64,000 nucleotides of DNA from Candidatus Nitrososphaera gargensis Ga9.2 (GTDB lineage: Archaea > Thermoproteota > Nitrososphaeria > Nitrososphaerales > Nitrososphaeraceae): NCBI RefSeq assembly GCF_000303155.1, contig NC_018719.1, positions 1,240,001-1,304,000 of the forward strand, written 5' to 3'. A program made the position numbers and the translations under genes. The stretch's first letter is position 1. Every line of letters begins with the position of its first letter. Positions 16,356-25,006 of this stretch are shown one piece after another. Under the pieces are notes generated by a model. That model was not told where the DNA came from and did no database searches. It saw only the letters and a list, made by a program, of their open reading frames with translations.

Positions 16356-19265
16356 CTAGCCTACCTCTATCGAAATATAGTGGTTCTCGACAATGCCCTC
16401 AACTTCGCGCAGCACACCAAAGTTGACCGTCGTGCCGTCATGCCATTCAAATATTCGCCCACCTTCCGGCGCAAACTCTTGTATAAAGCTCTGAATGGCT
16501 GCTTCTGCTTGGGACAAGTCAGAGTCCGCCCTGTAGACTCCCTGCGCCTCTCTGAACTCTACCGGAGCAGAAACGGCAGTCGGCTTGATTACCGTCAGCC
16601 CTGCATCGATGAATACCTTTTCAAGGTTCTGTATCTTGCTCTGCCTGTCAGGTGCCGTCTGGTTGATGACTACTACTGGCGGCTGGTCAGTCGGCGCAAC
16701 TCCTGAAAGCTTTTGCAAATAGTTCTCAAACGCCTGAGCAGGAGTGTTGCCAAGGCCGACGTAGTGCGTCCCGGTCGTCGAAGCAGCGCCAACTGCGCCC
16801 ACGATGCCTACTTGCTTGCCACCAGTATCGGCAAAAACAGGGATAAAGTAGACTTCATAATCGCCTACCTTGTAGAGGCTGACCTGTCCAAGCGGCGGGT
16901 TGGTGTCGCCAAAAAGAGCTCTTTTGGCTTCTTTGTATTCTGCGCTTCCTGTCAGTGTGGTCTTGGCGGCTGCAGGACTAATGAGTTTCGTTGGCGAATC
17001 CCTGGGTATGGAAAAAAATGTCATCCTGCCAAGATCTTCCAGATCGTTCTGGACGGTCATGTATCCTACTAGACTGTTTGATTGCGGCTCCTTAAGCTGC
17101 AGAGGCTGGAGCCCCACAAACTCGGGGCTCTCAAATTCTGGCGGTTTTGCATATGCATAATACGGCACAACCTCGTTAGAGTCATCCGCAATAGAGTAAA
17201 AGTCCTTTGTTTCAATATATGCCTTGGGATCGGTTACGTGGTACGTGTTAAACTTTGAAATCTGCCAGATGAACATCTCTTCGGGGTACCTTATCTGATC
17301 GGCAAGCCACCTTGGGACCTCCCTTGTGGCGCCAATGTCCCTGTATTGCTCAAAGAACATCTGTGAAAAATAGTCATTGCCTGTGACGATTATCTGGACG
17401 GTGCCGTCATAGGCATCAATGAGAGAATAGCCGACGAGCTGGAGCATAAAGCTGGTGGAAGTAGCCGAGCTCCAAGGGACGTTTGACGTGTTTATGGCCA
17501 CGATAAGCGGCATCAGCCAGTAGGTTCTTGTACCATCGGTCACCACAAACGCCTCAACCTCCTTGGGCTGGGGGTTGTTCTGGGTGCAATCAAAACAAAA
17601 CTCGTAAACAAAGTACGGGTACAACAACTCCATCCTGTCATGTATGTCCTTGTACCTCATGACGTGCACAGGAGTATTGGAATAAGCCATAAAGTTTGGC
17701 TCGAACATCCAGCTCAGAGGTGGAGCGACATTCACGCCGCCTGTCCCATTATAAAAGGCCCCGCCGACCTCTTCGCTCCTTGTCCCGGTGACAGGATATG
17801 CTGACCAGTAGGTGCTGAACAGGCCGCCGTTACCGCTTTCGCCGTAATAGATGCGGCGCTGATTAAAGAACTGGCTTTCGTCGACAATGTTGCCGGTATC
17901 TGCTTCAAGCATCTTCATGCCGACGTCAGAATGTGTATAAATAAAATGCTGGTTGAACCACGTATCCCTTGATGCTACTGTGTTTGGAATGACCGGCACG
18001 GTGGTTCCAGTCCAGTACATCTCTCCATTAAACCTGAGTACGTCAAAGTCAAAGTAGCCAAGATCGCTCCTCTGCCCAAGCTGCTGTTTAAGCTTTGCCT
18101 CTGCATTTGCTTCGTCCCACAGCCTGATATTTCCCAGTACGTCCCCGTTCTGCTCTACCACAGACTGGATGGCGGAAGGTGAAACCGGCGGCTGCGCGAT
18201 GTCGTAATTCTTTGTCTCTATTTTGTCAAGCCCGTGCATGAAGCGGTTAACTTCTATCTGCTGGGCAATGTAAGGCCCATTCCATTCTATTTTTCTGGTT
18301 TCGGCTATGCTGTTGTTCACTATCATTATCGAACCGGCCAGCCCGATGATTACAGCCGCTGTAAAGAGCCTGGAGTATACTAGCCTCTTTGTCGGGTAGA
18401 TTATCACCTTTGCATGCCTCCTGTCGACGAATCCAAAAGTTATGAACGCAGCTCCAAGGGTCATTGCGCCGGCGATCGCGTACCTTGTATTGTAGTCGAT
18501 ATTGATGGAAAAGAACATGTTAAATCCGATCCAGAATACGGCCGCACCGGCAATGATCTCTATAGTAGAAATGTAGGATAGGAACTTGGGTTTGCTTTCC
18601 TTTGAGTCAATCGCGTACTGGGAGGCGATGTTGACCACGCTAGTGACTCCAACATACAGGAGCAGCCGCAGCCCGACTGCCGCTAGAAGAGGCGGGATCA
18701 AAAGCGTGAGAGCAGGGAACATCGGCATTACATTTTGCTGTGCATAACTTCCATCTGTCGTGATATCTGCAAACGGGATCGCAAATATGTTGCCAATCGA
18801 GCTGAGGCCAATGTCATTTCCCTGTATGATGTACTCTGCGGCCATGCCAAACATGATATTGGCAAAGAGCGGGGCAAAGAGCACCACCTTGGTCAACTGC
18901 CAGAACGCAAAACTTGTTTTGCCCATCTGAAATTCAGAATAGCGGGACATCTTGCTTTGGGATTCGTAATCGCCACGCTTCAGGAAGTTTATCAGCATCT
19001 TGATACTGTACCACGTTGCAGAGTGGCGTGCCTTGAAATTCACCCGGACAAACACAATTGCGGCAAGGATGATGCCAGAAAGGATCGAGTAGTACAGCGG
19101 CTTTGTAAAGACCTCGCCAAACTCTTCTAAGTTCATGAGGAGGTTTACTGATTGGTTGCTTACCAGGCCAAATATGATGACGCCGATCGCTGCAAATACC
19201 GCAATCCGCACTATTCTGCCAATGTCTGTGCGGCGCGCTCTATCTTCATTGTACGTGTCCCACAA
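16356..19265 (-). CDS. UPF0182 family large membrane protein
   Basis: A 969-residue protein of the UPF0182 (COG1615) family. About seven transmembrane helices fill roughly residues 18-330 (for example IAVFAAIGVIIFGLVSN and LLIPPLLAAVGLRLLLYVGV), followed by a long extracytoplasmic region with family features such as DTWFNQHFIYTHSDVGM, YYGESGNG and PLNxxF-like turns. Function is not established in any organism. The start is TTG 19265, beginning WDTYNEDR. It is upstream of the amidotransferase in the same orientation and downstream of the cupredoxin relic. Confidence 0.92.
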   Translation of the reverse strand: MWDTYNEDRARRTDIGRIVRIAVFAAIGVIIFGLVSNQSVNLLMNLEEFGEVFTKPLYYSILSGIILAAIVFVRVNFKARHSATWYSIKMLINFLKRGDYESQSKMSRYSEFQMGKTSFAFWQLTKVVLFAPLFANIMFGMAAEYIIQGNDIGLSSIGNIFAIPFADITTDGSYAQQNVMPMFPALTLLIPPLLAAVGLRLLLYVGVTSVVNIASQYAIDSKESKPKFLSYISTIEIIAGAAVFWIGFNMFFSINIDYNTRYAIAGAMTLGAAFITFGFVDRRHAKVIIYPTKRLVYSRLFTAAVIIGLAGSIMIVNNSIAETRKIEWNGPYIAQQIEVNRFMHGLDKIETKNYDIAQPPVSPSAIQSVVEQNGDVLGNIRLWDEANAEAKLKQQLGQRSDLGYFDFDVLRFNGEMYWTGTTVPVIPNTVASRDTWFNQHFIYTHSDVGMKMLEADTGNIVDESQFFNQRRIYYGESGNGGLFSTYWSAYPVTGTRSEEVGGAFYNGTGGVNVAPPLSWMFEPNFMAYSNTPVHVMRYKDIHDRMELLYPYFVYEFCFDCTQNNPQPKEVEAFVVTDGTRTYWLMPLIVAINTSNVPWSSATSTSFMLQLVGYSLIDAYDGTVQIIVTGNDYFSQMFFEQYRDIGATREVPRWLADQIRYPEEMFIWQISKFNTYHVTDPKAYIETKDFYSIADDSNEVVPYYAYAKPPEFESPEFVGLQPLQLKEPQSNSLVGYMTVQNDLEDLGRMTFFSIPRDSPTKLISPAAAKTTLTGSAEYKEAKRALFGDTNPPLGQVSLYKVGDYEVYFIPVFADTGGKQVGIVGAVGAASTTGTHYVGLGNTPAQAFENYLQKLSGVAPTDQPPVVVINQTAPDRQSKIQNLEKVFIDAGLTVIKPTAVSAPVEFREAQGVYRADSDLSQAEAAIQSFIQEFAPEGGRIFEWHDGTTVNFGVLREVEGIVENHYISIEVG

Positions 19266-19304
19266 CTGGGATGATTATCCAAAAAGACCCTTTAATGTGT
19301 TTTT

Positions 19305-19333
19305 TAACAAAAAGAAAGGGAGTTTGATCCCTT
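19305..19333 (-). terminator. Hairpin plus U-tract after the cupredoxin relic
   Basis: On the minus strand AAGGGA-TCAAAC-TCCCTT forms a 6-bp stem followed by TCTTTTTG, directly after the TAA at 19335-19337. Archaea mostly stop on U-tracts, and the hairpin may help. Confidence 0.4.
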
Positions 19334-19334
19334 C

Positions 19335-20036
19335 TTATTCTGTGATGTTTACCTGGCCTGTCATCCAAGGATGAAGGACGCAAATGTAGTTGTGCGATCC
19401 TTCATTGGAAGGTCACGCTGAACGTCTCTGTCGGCGGGAGCCCTGGCGGAGCCTGACTATGCGGCCGCAAAAAGCCCGAATTGACGTACTTTTCAGTTCC
19501 CGTGATCGTATAGTTGCCGTTTGGCGGGAGGTAGATGACTTTGCCGTCAGCATCAATTATAGTCGGGTTCCATGATCTGGCGTTGGCTGCAACAACTATG
19601 TTCGAGCCGTTTTCGCTAGGGATTGCCATCGGCTCGGCGTTTGCGCCCGGCACAAGGGGCGTAAAGTTTGTGCCGTTGCCGCTGACAACAAACGGCGCAT
19701 CAACTGCTGGGAGCTCTCCTCCAAATGTAAAGGTGGCAGTGTGTGGCTCCCCTATGCTAGTCGGATTGTACCAGACGGCTGTCTCGTCGACCTTGATCGG
19801 CGCTCTTCGGGAAGAACCATGTCAGGGGTGCCACCGGTCCGCCAGTACCTGCTCTCGCCTTTAAGACGTCGTTATTATAGTCGTGATACTTTTGGTTCAG
19901 CTTGTAGAGGTACGAAGGGATATCGTTATTATTGTTGCCCGCTTGATCCTGCTGCGCACTTGCGTTGAACGAAAGGGTCCCAAGCGCTGTAAAAAGAAGG
20001 GCGGCTGCAATAACAATGCCCAGAATTGCAAAACAT
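19335..20036 (-). pseudogene. Frameshifted blue copper (plastocyanin-like) protein
   Basis: Three frames join into one secreted cupredoxin of about 230 residues. ATG 20036 would begin MFAILGIVIAAALLFTALG, a signal peptide ending ASA-QQ, if one T in the TTTT at 20030-20033 were removed. A second shift lies near 19797-19806 (between PKS and IKVDETAVWYNP), and a third near 19402-19408 (between ETFSVTF and NEGSHNYICVLHPWM). Type-1 copper ligands are recognisable: His in SIGEPHTATF, and Cys, His, Met in CVLHPWM. Each break is an extra base. The gene would have been an extracytoplasmic electron carrier, abundant in ammonia oxidisers. Sequencing error is the alternative, but neighbouring genes are intact. 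Confidence 0.8.
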
Positions 20037-20092
20037 TTCTATAGTGCCTTTTCGTAAGATTCTTACATATAATGTACATTGAGAAAAGATAT

Positions 20093-21268
20093 CTAACTTG
20101 CTTCTGCAAGACGTTTGCAGATAAGATAGATCGCTGCATAAGCTGGCAGCTCTGCAGACTCTTTTGAAATGTTGAATGACTTGTTCTTTAGTTTCAACTT
20201 GACCTGTGTCTTGACCTTGACACTTAGCTTGCCATCGCCAAGCAGGCATGCATCGACAAAGGGGTCGAACGAATCAATATTGTCGCCGCATTTTATCTTG
20301 GCAAGGCCGCTCTTGCTGTTGAGTGTGCCTGACATCCTGAAGACTCTGTGCACATCGGTTGTCACCTGCGGATCTATCCTGACTCCTATGTCCCGGGTCA
20401 TCCTGTCAAGATCAGCCTTGAATGCTGCGTAGCCTCCCTTTTGCTCGACTATGTGCTTGAGCTTGATCATGGACGAGCCATCGATCTTCAGTTTGTTTGC
20501 GACCCTGCCCCTCCAGCCGTACGCAAGACCACTCTTAGGGAACTTTATGAAAAATAGATTTTCTGCATTACCTTTCCTGACGCCGATACTTTCTGCCATG
20601 AGACCGGAGCCGGAGAGGTAGCCTACAAGGTCAGAGCGGGCCTGCGGATCAAGCGGAATATATGCTTCATCGCTTACATGGATATGAAAGCCGTTGTTAC
20701 CGGAAAAATAAATGTGGATATCGCTCCGCTGCATTCCAAGATCTCCTGTCAAGAATTCGACAAGGCGCTTGACCTCCCTTTTTGATCCTTCGATGCACTT
20801 GGCGCATGGTATCGAAATATCGTCGGCCTTTTTGCCGCCGCACGCCGGACAGGAGTAATGCTCTTCTTTCCTCTTTTCATCTGGCACGGGCGCTGAAGCG
20901 TGTCCGCAGTTTGTGCAGATGGGGTAGGAATGCGAAGGGACGCAAGGCAGGTGGAGATCCTTGCCGTCTATGTCAAATATCAGGTCGGCTCCAAGCCACT
21001 GCTTCTCCTGCATAGGATATGTGGGAAAGCGGTAGTATGCATTTGAGCAGTAAATGTCGGAAGGCACTTCTTTCATTATCGTGGCGGTTAGCTCTTTCAT
21101 ACTTTTGAAAGAGAGGTGCCGGACCATGCCTGGTTGCCCAAACTGCATGTAGCCAAATTCACGCTGCTCCATCTTGTCGGGCGCTTCAACCATGTCTGGC
21201 TTGAAGTAGTATCCCCTGAACGCACTCTTGACTGCATTGATGGTCTTGACAACCGCGCTCTCCGTCAT
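20093..21268 (-). CDS. priS: DNA primase small (catalytic) subunit
   Basis: A 391-residue archaeo-eukaryotic primase catalytic subunit that makes RNA/DNA primers with PriL. The metal-binding acidic motif is LIFDIDGKDLH, the nucleotide-binding motif is SGNNGFHIHVSDEAY, and a third Asp-bearing region is GVRIDPQVTTDVHRVFRMSGTLNSKSGLAK. A zinc knuckle is formed by ICTNCGH ... YSCPACGG ... IPCAKC. ATG 21268 is chosen because its ATGA overlaps the priL stop; the frame extends further to 21334 inside priL. Co-translation with priL fits a heterodimer. GC and codons are typical of the window. Confidence 0.95.
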   Translation of the reverse strand: MTESAVVKTINAVKSAFRGYYFKPDMVEAPDKMEQREFGYMQFGQPGMVRHLSFKSMKELTATIMKEVPSDIYCSNAYYRFPTYPMQEKQWLGADLIFDIDGKDLHLPCVPSHSYPICTNCGHASAPVPDEKRKEEHYSCPACGGKKADDISIPCAKCIEGSKREVKRLVEFLTGDLGMQRSDIHIYFSGNNGFHIHVSDEAYIPLDPQARSDLVGYLSGSGLMAESIGVRKGNAENLFFIKFPKSGLAYGWRGRVANKLKIDGSSMIKLKHIVEQKGGYAAFKADLDRMTRDIGVRIDPQVTTDVHRVFRMSGTLNSKSGLAKIKCGDNIDSFDPFVDACLLGDGKLSVKVKTQVKLKLKNKSFNISKESAELPAYAAIYLICKRLAEAS

Positions 21269-22311
21269 TTTCTCATCTTCCTGCCAAACTGTATTGGGTT
21301 GATTATGCCATCGCACTCTGCAGTGGCAAAGCACAGGTTCTCATTGCGGAGCTTGTCGCACGAGGGGACAGAATACTTAGTCCTGCTGCCCTTCATGCCT
21401 GCAAGGTGCTCAACCTGATAGCGCGTTATTTTTTCGTTAAAGTCGGGGGCGTTTTCGTACATCATTACGATTTCATCGACCGGCTTACCAATTGCAAGCA
21501 TATAGGTGGCAAGCATGACTCGGGCAGAGTGCGGAAGATTTTCTCCCCTGCCCATGACTTCAAGCGCGTGCTTGACGCACGGCGGATAGTCGGTGACTGC
21601 AGTGGCGCGGTATTCGTACCGATGAGTCATCTTAGTTCGTAATTCCTCAATTTTTGTTTTGAGTGCTTCTGGTAAAGTCAGTAGTTGCATCATCTTAACC
21701 TTATCATATACCAAAGCACCTAATTCATTTCTGAATAACCTGACAGTTTCATCAGCATCTAAATAGACATACCCTTTGTTTACCATCCTGTTAATAAGCT
21801 TCCATTCTTGCTCATGAAAATGTGACGCACGTTTTAGATAATCAGTAATTTTTACTTTGAATAATCTTTCGTCATCCGCGTCTATATCAATATCGACATT
21901 GAATAATTCTTTAAAGATCTTAAATAAAAGCAAGCGTCTTTTTTGCTCATTTCTTTCTCTTTTTAGATCTTCAGTAAGGAATTTCTCTGCTCGCATGGCT
22001 TCAAATAAAGAGTATTTCCGGAGAACTGATTCTATACCAATGGATTTCACTATTATGAGCGTAGCAAGAAATATGAATACTTCCCTTTGGAATCTATCAA
22101 GCTTTTCATAGAGTCTCCCACTCGCTTCAGTTTCGATCCTCTCAATTGCTGTTTCAATAATATCTTTAAACTCTGGTCGATTATATTCTTCGAAATCGAA
22201 GTGCGTTTGACGGATATACTCTGATACATCATTCAGAAAAGGATATTTTGCTAAATCCTCGTTTTGGAGGGGATCATCAGCCCAATCTTTAGGTCCTATC
22301 CTTATAGACAA
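21265..22311 (-). CDS. priL: DNA primase large subunit
   Basis: A 348-residue primase regulatory subunit. The N-terminal 220 residues are helical, and the C-terminal iron-sulphur domain keeps cysteines in YPPCVKHALEVM and CDKLRNENLCFATAECDG for a 4Fe-4S cluster used in primer initiation. The start is TTG 22311 (SIRIGPKDWADDP). A 26-bp palindrome lies 3 nt upstream and a TATA-like box (TTTTTATGG, near 22345) beyond it. The part encoding residues 1 to about 224 (21640-22311) is visibly AT-rich, while the Fe-S part has normal composition, suggesting a mosaic gene. Confidence 0.94.
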   Translation of the reverse strand: MSIRIGPKDWADDPLQNEDLAKYPFLNDVSEYIRQTHFDFEEYNRPEFKDIIETAIERIETEASGRLYEKLDRFQREVFIFLATLIIVKSIGIESVLRKYSLFEAMRAEKFLTEDLKRERNEQKRRLLLFKIFKELFNVDIDIDADDERLFKVKITDYLKRASHFHEQEWKLINRMVNKGYVYLDADETVRLFRNELGALVYDKVKMMQLLTLPEALKTKIEELRTKMTHRYEYRATAVTDYPPCVKHALEVMGRGENLPHSARVMLATYMLAIGKPVDEIVMMYENAPDFNEKITRYQVEHLAGMKGSRTKYSVPSCDKLRNENLCFATAECDGIINPIQFGRKMRK

Positions 22312-22313
22312 TA

Positions 22314-22339
22314 CAGTTCAGCTATGGATAGCTGAACTG
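22314..22339. promoter_or_regulatory. Perfect 11-bp inverted repeat between priL and endonuclease IV
   Basis: CAGTTCAGCTA-TGGA-TAGCTGAACTG, arms 11 bp with a 4-nt loop. It sits between the priL TATA-like element (about 22340-22350) and the priL TTG start at 22311, so it could be an operator or a hairpin at the mRNA 5' end. Confidence 0.6.
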
Positions 22340-22397
22340 CCATAAAAACGCCATTCCTCCAATAAGTTAAAGTACACATATGCACGCATAGCGAATC

Positions 22398-23252
22398 ATG
22401 GGCATCAGGGTGGGCTTCCATGTTTCAATTGCCGGCGGCATATCAAATTCTGTGGACAATGCGAAAAAGCTAGGCTGCACAGCCTTCCAGATATTCAGCA
22501 GAAATCCGCGCGGCTGGGCCGCAAAACCGCTTGCGCCGGACGATGTGCAGCTGTTTAAAAGCAAGCTGGCTACAAGTGGCATTGAAAAAAATTCTGTAAT
22601 AGTGCACATGCCCTACTTGCCAAACCTATCTGGGCCGGATGGAGAGTTTTACAAAAAATCCGTAGAAACACTGACCGGAGAGATCCAGAGGTGCAGCGCC
22701 CTTGGAATACCATACCTTGTGATACACCTTGGAAGCCACATGGGCAAAGGGCAGGCAAGCGGCTTAAGTCAGCTAGTAAAGGCCATCGAGTCTGCGCGAG
22801 TCAAGTCAGATGGTGGCGCGCCCATGGTATTGCTTGAGAACAATGCGGGGCAAAAGAACTGCATAGGGGGAAACTTTGAGGAGCTGCGCACCATCCTCGA
22901 CAAGCTGGACGATCCAAAGAAGTTTGGCGTGTGCATCGACACCTGTCACCTGTTTGTCTCTGGCTATGACCTGAGGACAAAGGCAGAAGTGGACAAGACG
23001 CTTGAAAAATTTGATAATGTTGTCGGGCTCAAGGAACTAAAATTTATCCACCTCAACGACTCCAAGGGGCCGCTTGGCTCCAACCTTGACAGGCACGAGC
23101 ACATTGGGCTTGGGTCGATAGGATCAGAAGGTCTTGCAGCGTTTCTCAACCACAGAGCCATCCGGGGACTGCCTGTAATAATGGAGACTCCAATCGACGA
23201 GAAGAGGGGAGATGAGCAGAATCTTCAAGTCGTCCTTGGAATGGTAAAATAG
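22398..23252 (+). CDS. nfo: Endonuclease IV (AP endonuclease)
   Basis: A 284-residue TIM-barrel enzyme that cuts the DNA backbone 5' to abasic sites in base excision repair. Zn-ligand motifs are present: GFHVSIAGG, VHMPYLPNL, VIHLGSHMGKG, LLENNAG, CIDTCHLFVSGYD, FIHLNDSKGPLGSNLDRHEHIG and IMETPIDE. Length is normal for the family. ATG 22398 is preceded by a TATA-like AATAAGTTAAAG about 22-26 nt upstream. It is divergent from the primase genes across 86 bp that contain the palindrome. Confidence 0.96.
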   Translation: MGIRVGFHVSIAGGISNSVDNAKKLGCTAFQIFSRNPRGWAAKPLAPDDVQLFKSKLATSGIEKNSVIVHMPYLPNLSGPDGEFYKKSVETLTGEIQRCSALGIPYLVIHLGSHMGKGQASGLSQLVKAIESARVKSDGGAPMVLLENNAGQKNCIGGNFEELRTILDKLDDPKKFGVCIDTCHLFVSGYDLRTKAEVDKTLEKFDNVVGLKELKFIHLNDSKGPLGSNLDRHEHIGLGSIGSEGLAAFLNHRAIRGLPVIMETPIDEKRGDEQNLQVVLGMVK

Positions 23253-23267
23253 ATAGAACTATTACTA

Positions 23268-23582
23268 CTACTTCAACCTATGAGACTCTAATCTGGTGTT
23301 GCCCTCGTAGTACGTCACGACCAACATGTCGCCCTTGTTATATGGGCATTGATGGATATCTTTTGGCTGTCTATCTGCCGGCTCGACGATACAGACATCT
23401 TTGTTCTTTAATGATACTTCAACCTCCTCAGTCACGGTCTGCCTTGTGAAAAGCTCTGCAAGAGGGAAACCCTGTATCATCTGTATGACCATGAAAGCTC
23501 CAAAGAATGCAAGGCCAAAGAGTATCGCCAGTTTTTTTGTAGACATCCTCTCAAATTCTGATGAATCCGACTCGTAGCTCAT
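23268..23582 (-). CDS. Single-span membrane protein, unknown
   Basis: A 104-residue protein: short acidic cytoplasmic N-terminus (SYESDSSEFERMSTKK), one membrane helix (LAILFGLAFFGAFMVIQMI, residues about 18-37), and an outside domain with two cysteines (DVCIVE ... HQCPYNKG) that may form a disulphide. A TATA-like ATAAGTTTTT lies about 30 nt upstream of ATG 23582. It is convergent with nfo at 15 nt. The family is not recognised; it looks like the small membrane proteins widespread in this group. Confidence 0.75.
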   Translation of the reverse strand: MSYESDSSEFERMSTKKLAILFGLAFFGAFMVIQMIQGFPLAELFTRQTVTEEVEVSLKNKDVCIVEPADRQPKDIHQCPYNKGDMLVVTYYEGNTRLESHRLK

Positions 23583-23626
23583 GCTGTAAAGTCGTAAGCA
23601 CTTCTAAAAAACTTATGGTGTTGTTA

Positions 23627-23818
23627 CTACCGGGTCGATTCTACGGCTTCCTCGATCGCTTCTTCCTGCTCAAGCCATTCATCGAAATAGGCCAACAGAA
23701 GATGGGATGCAAGCTCTTCTTTCGTATGATCCGTCTTGAGGTGGATCGGCATATAGTCCGGGGTGAAAAATAGGTTACAAATGTAACAGAACGGGTTCCG
23801 TTCATGTTCTGTCAGCAA
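23627..23818 (-). CDS. Tiny C2H2-type zinc-finger protein
   Basis: A 63-residue protein with one finger, FCYICNLFFTPDYMPIHLKTDH (Cys-x2-Cys ... His-x4-His), then a helical acidic tail (LLLAYFDEWLEQEEAIEEAVEST). The start is TTG 23818; a TATA-like CTTATATTG lies about 32 nt upstream. The layout, one finger plus an acidic helix, is shared with the protein at 51554. A DNA- or protein-binding role is inferred. Confidence 0.75.
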   Translation of the reverse strand: MLTEHERNPFCYICNLFFTPDYMPIHLKTDHTKEELASHLLLAYFDEWLEQEEAIEEAVESTR

Positions 23819-24011
23819 GATAGCTCACCTAGTTATCTGATTGTCAATATAAGAATATCGATATGTCTGTCTGTAAACATTCACCAGATGTTCTTCATTT
23901 TCTATGTCCATGTTTGGATATTCTTTTGCTATCCGTTACTACAACGCGGCCATTGTAGGATGAGGGACATGTATCTGCTTATATGGTCATCAGTTTGTAC
24001 TACTGCTCTAG

Positions 24012-24164
24012 ATGGAGAACCGAGAGTCGATAATCGCAGACTTGAGGAAGCTGGGGGTCCATATCAACCAGATCCTCATATACCGCCCAACCGACCAGCA
24101 GTTGAAGGAAATAAGGGACGGCCTGCTGAGGCTGAACAAGAAAGCAGGGATTCCCCAAATTTAG
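24012..24164 (+). CDS. Small 50-aa protein
   Basis: ATG 24012 to TAG 24162-24164. The sequence is amphipathic and helical (ESIIADLRKLGVHINQILIY ... QLKEIRDGLLRLNKKAG). A strong TATA-like GCTTATATGG (23977-23986) lies about 29 nt upstream, matching leaderless spacing, and codon use is normal. No family is recognised. It lies 59 nt before the first shikimate-pathway gene, which has a separate TATA-like box. Confidence 0.6.
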   Translation: MENRESIIADLRKLGVHINQILIYRPTDQQLKEIRDGLLRLNKKAGIPQI

Positions 24165-24223
24165 CCACACGTTTTAGAGTAAACAAGTTATAAGTAGGAT
24201 AGCAAGAAGGTCTTGATACATAT

Positions 24224-25006
24224 ATGGTCTTTGGCAGGGACATCAGGCTTTCAAGGATATTGAAGGACGGCAAGATGTTGTGCATACCCATGGACCACGG
24301 CATCAGCAACGGTCCTATCAAGGGGCTAGAGGACATCAACGGTATGATCTACCAGTGCGCCTCTGCTGGGCTCACATGCGTGCTTGTCAACAAGGGGATA
24401 ATCAAGACCATGCCAAGGCCGCCGGATATAGGGCTTATTGCACACTTTTCCGGCAGCACGTCGCTTGGGCCGGCGCCGAATAGAAAGATGTTAATGGGGA
24501 GCGTCGAGGAAGCGATCAGGCTCGGTGCTGACGCAGTGTCGCTGCACATCAACATTGGCGCAAAGGAGGAGCCGGAGATGCTACAAAAGCTGGGCATGGT
24601 GGCAGACAAGTGCACCGAATGGAGCGTGCCGCTGGTTGCAATGATGTACCCGCGAGGCGAAAATATCAAGAACCCTCATGACCCGGAGATTGTCGCACAT
24701 GCGGCAAGGGTGGGCGCAGAGGCCGGAGCCGACATTGTAAAAGCAGTATATACCGGCGACATTGATTCGTTCAAAAGGGTGGTAAAGAGCTGTCCTGTGC
24801 CGATAGTTATCGCTGGAGGACCAAAGGCAAACACCGACCGCGAAATCCTTGAAATGTGTGCAGGGGCAATGGCTGCAGGCGCAAAGGGCGTGACTTTTGG
24901 CCGCAACATCTTCCAGCACAAGAATCCGCCGGCTATGGTGCGCGCGCTTCGCAAAGTAATAATTGACAATAAACCTGTAAAAGAGGCCCTGAAGGAACTT
25001 GACTGA
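24224..25006 (+). CDS. 2-amino-3,7-dideoxy-D-threo-hept-6-ulosonate synthase
   Basis: A 260-residue class I aldolase-type TIM barrel, the first enzyme of the archaeal shikimate route (MJ0400 type), which condenses a 6-deoxy-5-ketofructose phosphate with aspartate semialdehyde. Motifs are CIPMDHGISNGP, ADAVSLHINIG, PLVAMMYPRG, ADIVKAVYTGD with the Schiff-base Lys, and IVIAGGPKANTDREIL. Class I fructose-bisphosphate aldolase is a close relative, but the next gene, 3-dehydroquinate synthase II, overlaps it by 8 nt and fixes the assignment. A TATA-like AGTTATAAG lies about 33 nt upstream of ATG 24224. Confidence 0.92.
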   Translation: MVFGRDIRLSRILKDGKMLCIPMDHGISNGPIKGLEDINGMIYQCASAGLTCVLVNKGIIKTMPRPPDIGLIAHFSGSTSLGPAPNRKMLMGSVEEAIRLGADAVSLHINIGAKEEPEMLQKLGMVADKCTEWSVPLVAMMYPRGENIKNPHDPEIVAHAARVGAEAGADIVKAVYTGDIDSFKRVVKSCPVPIVIAGGPKANTDREILEMCAGAMAAGAKGVTFGRNIFQHKNPPAMVRALRKVIIDNKPVKEALKELD

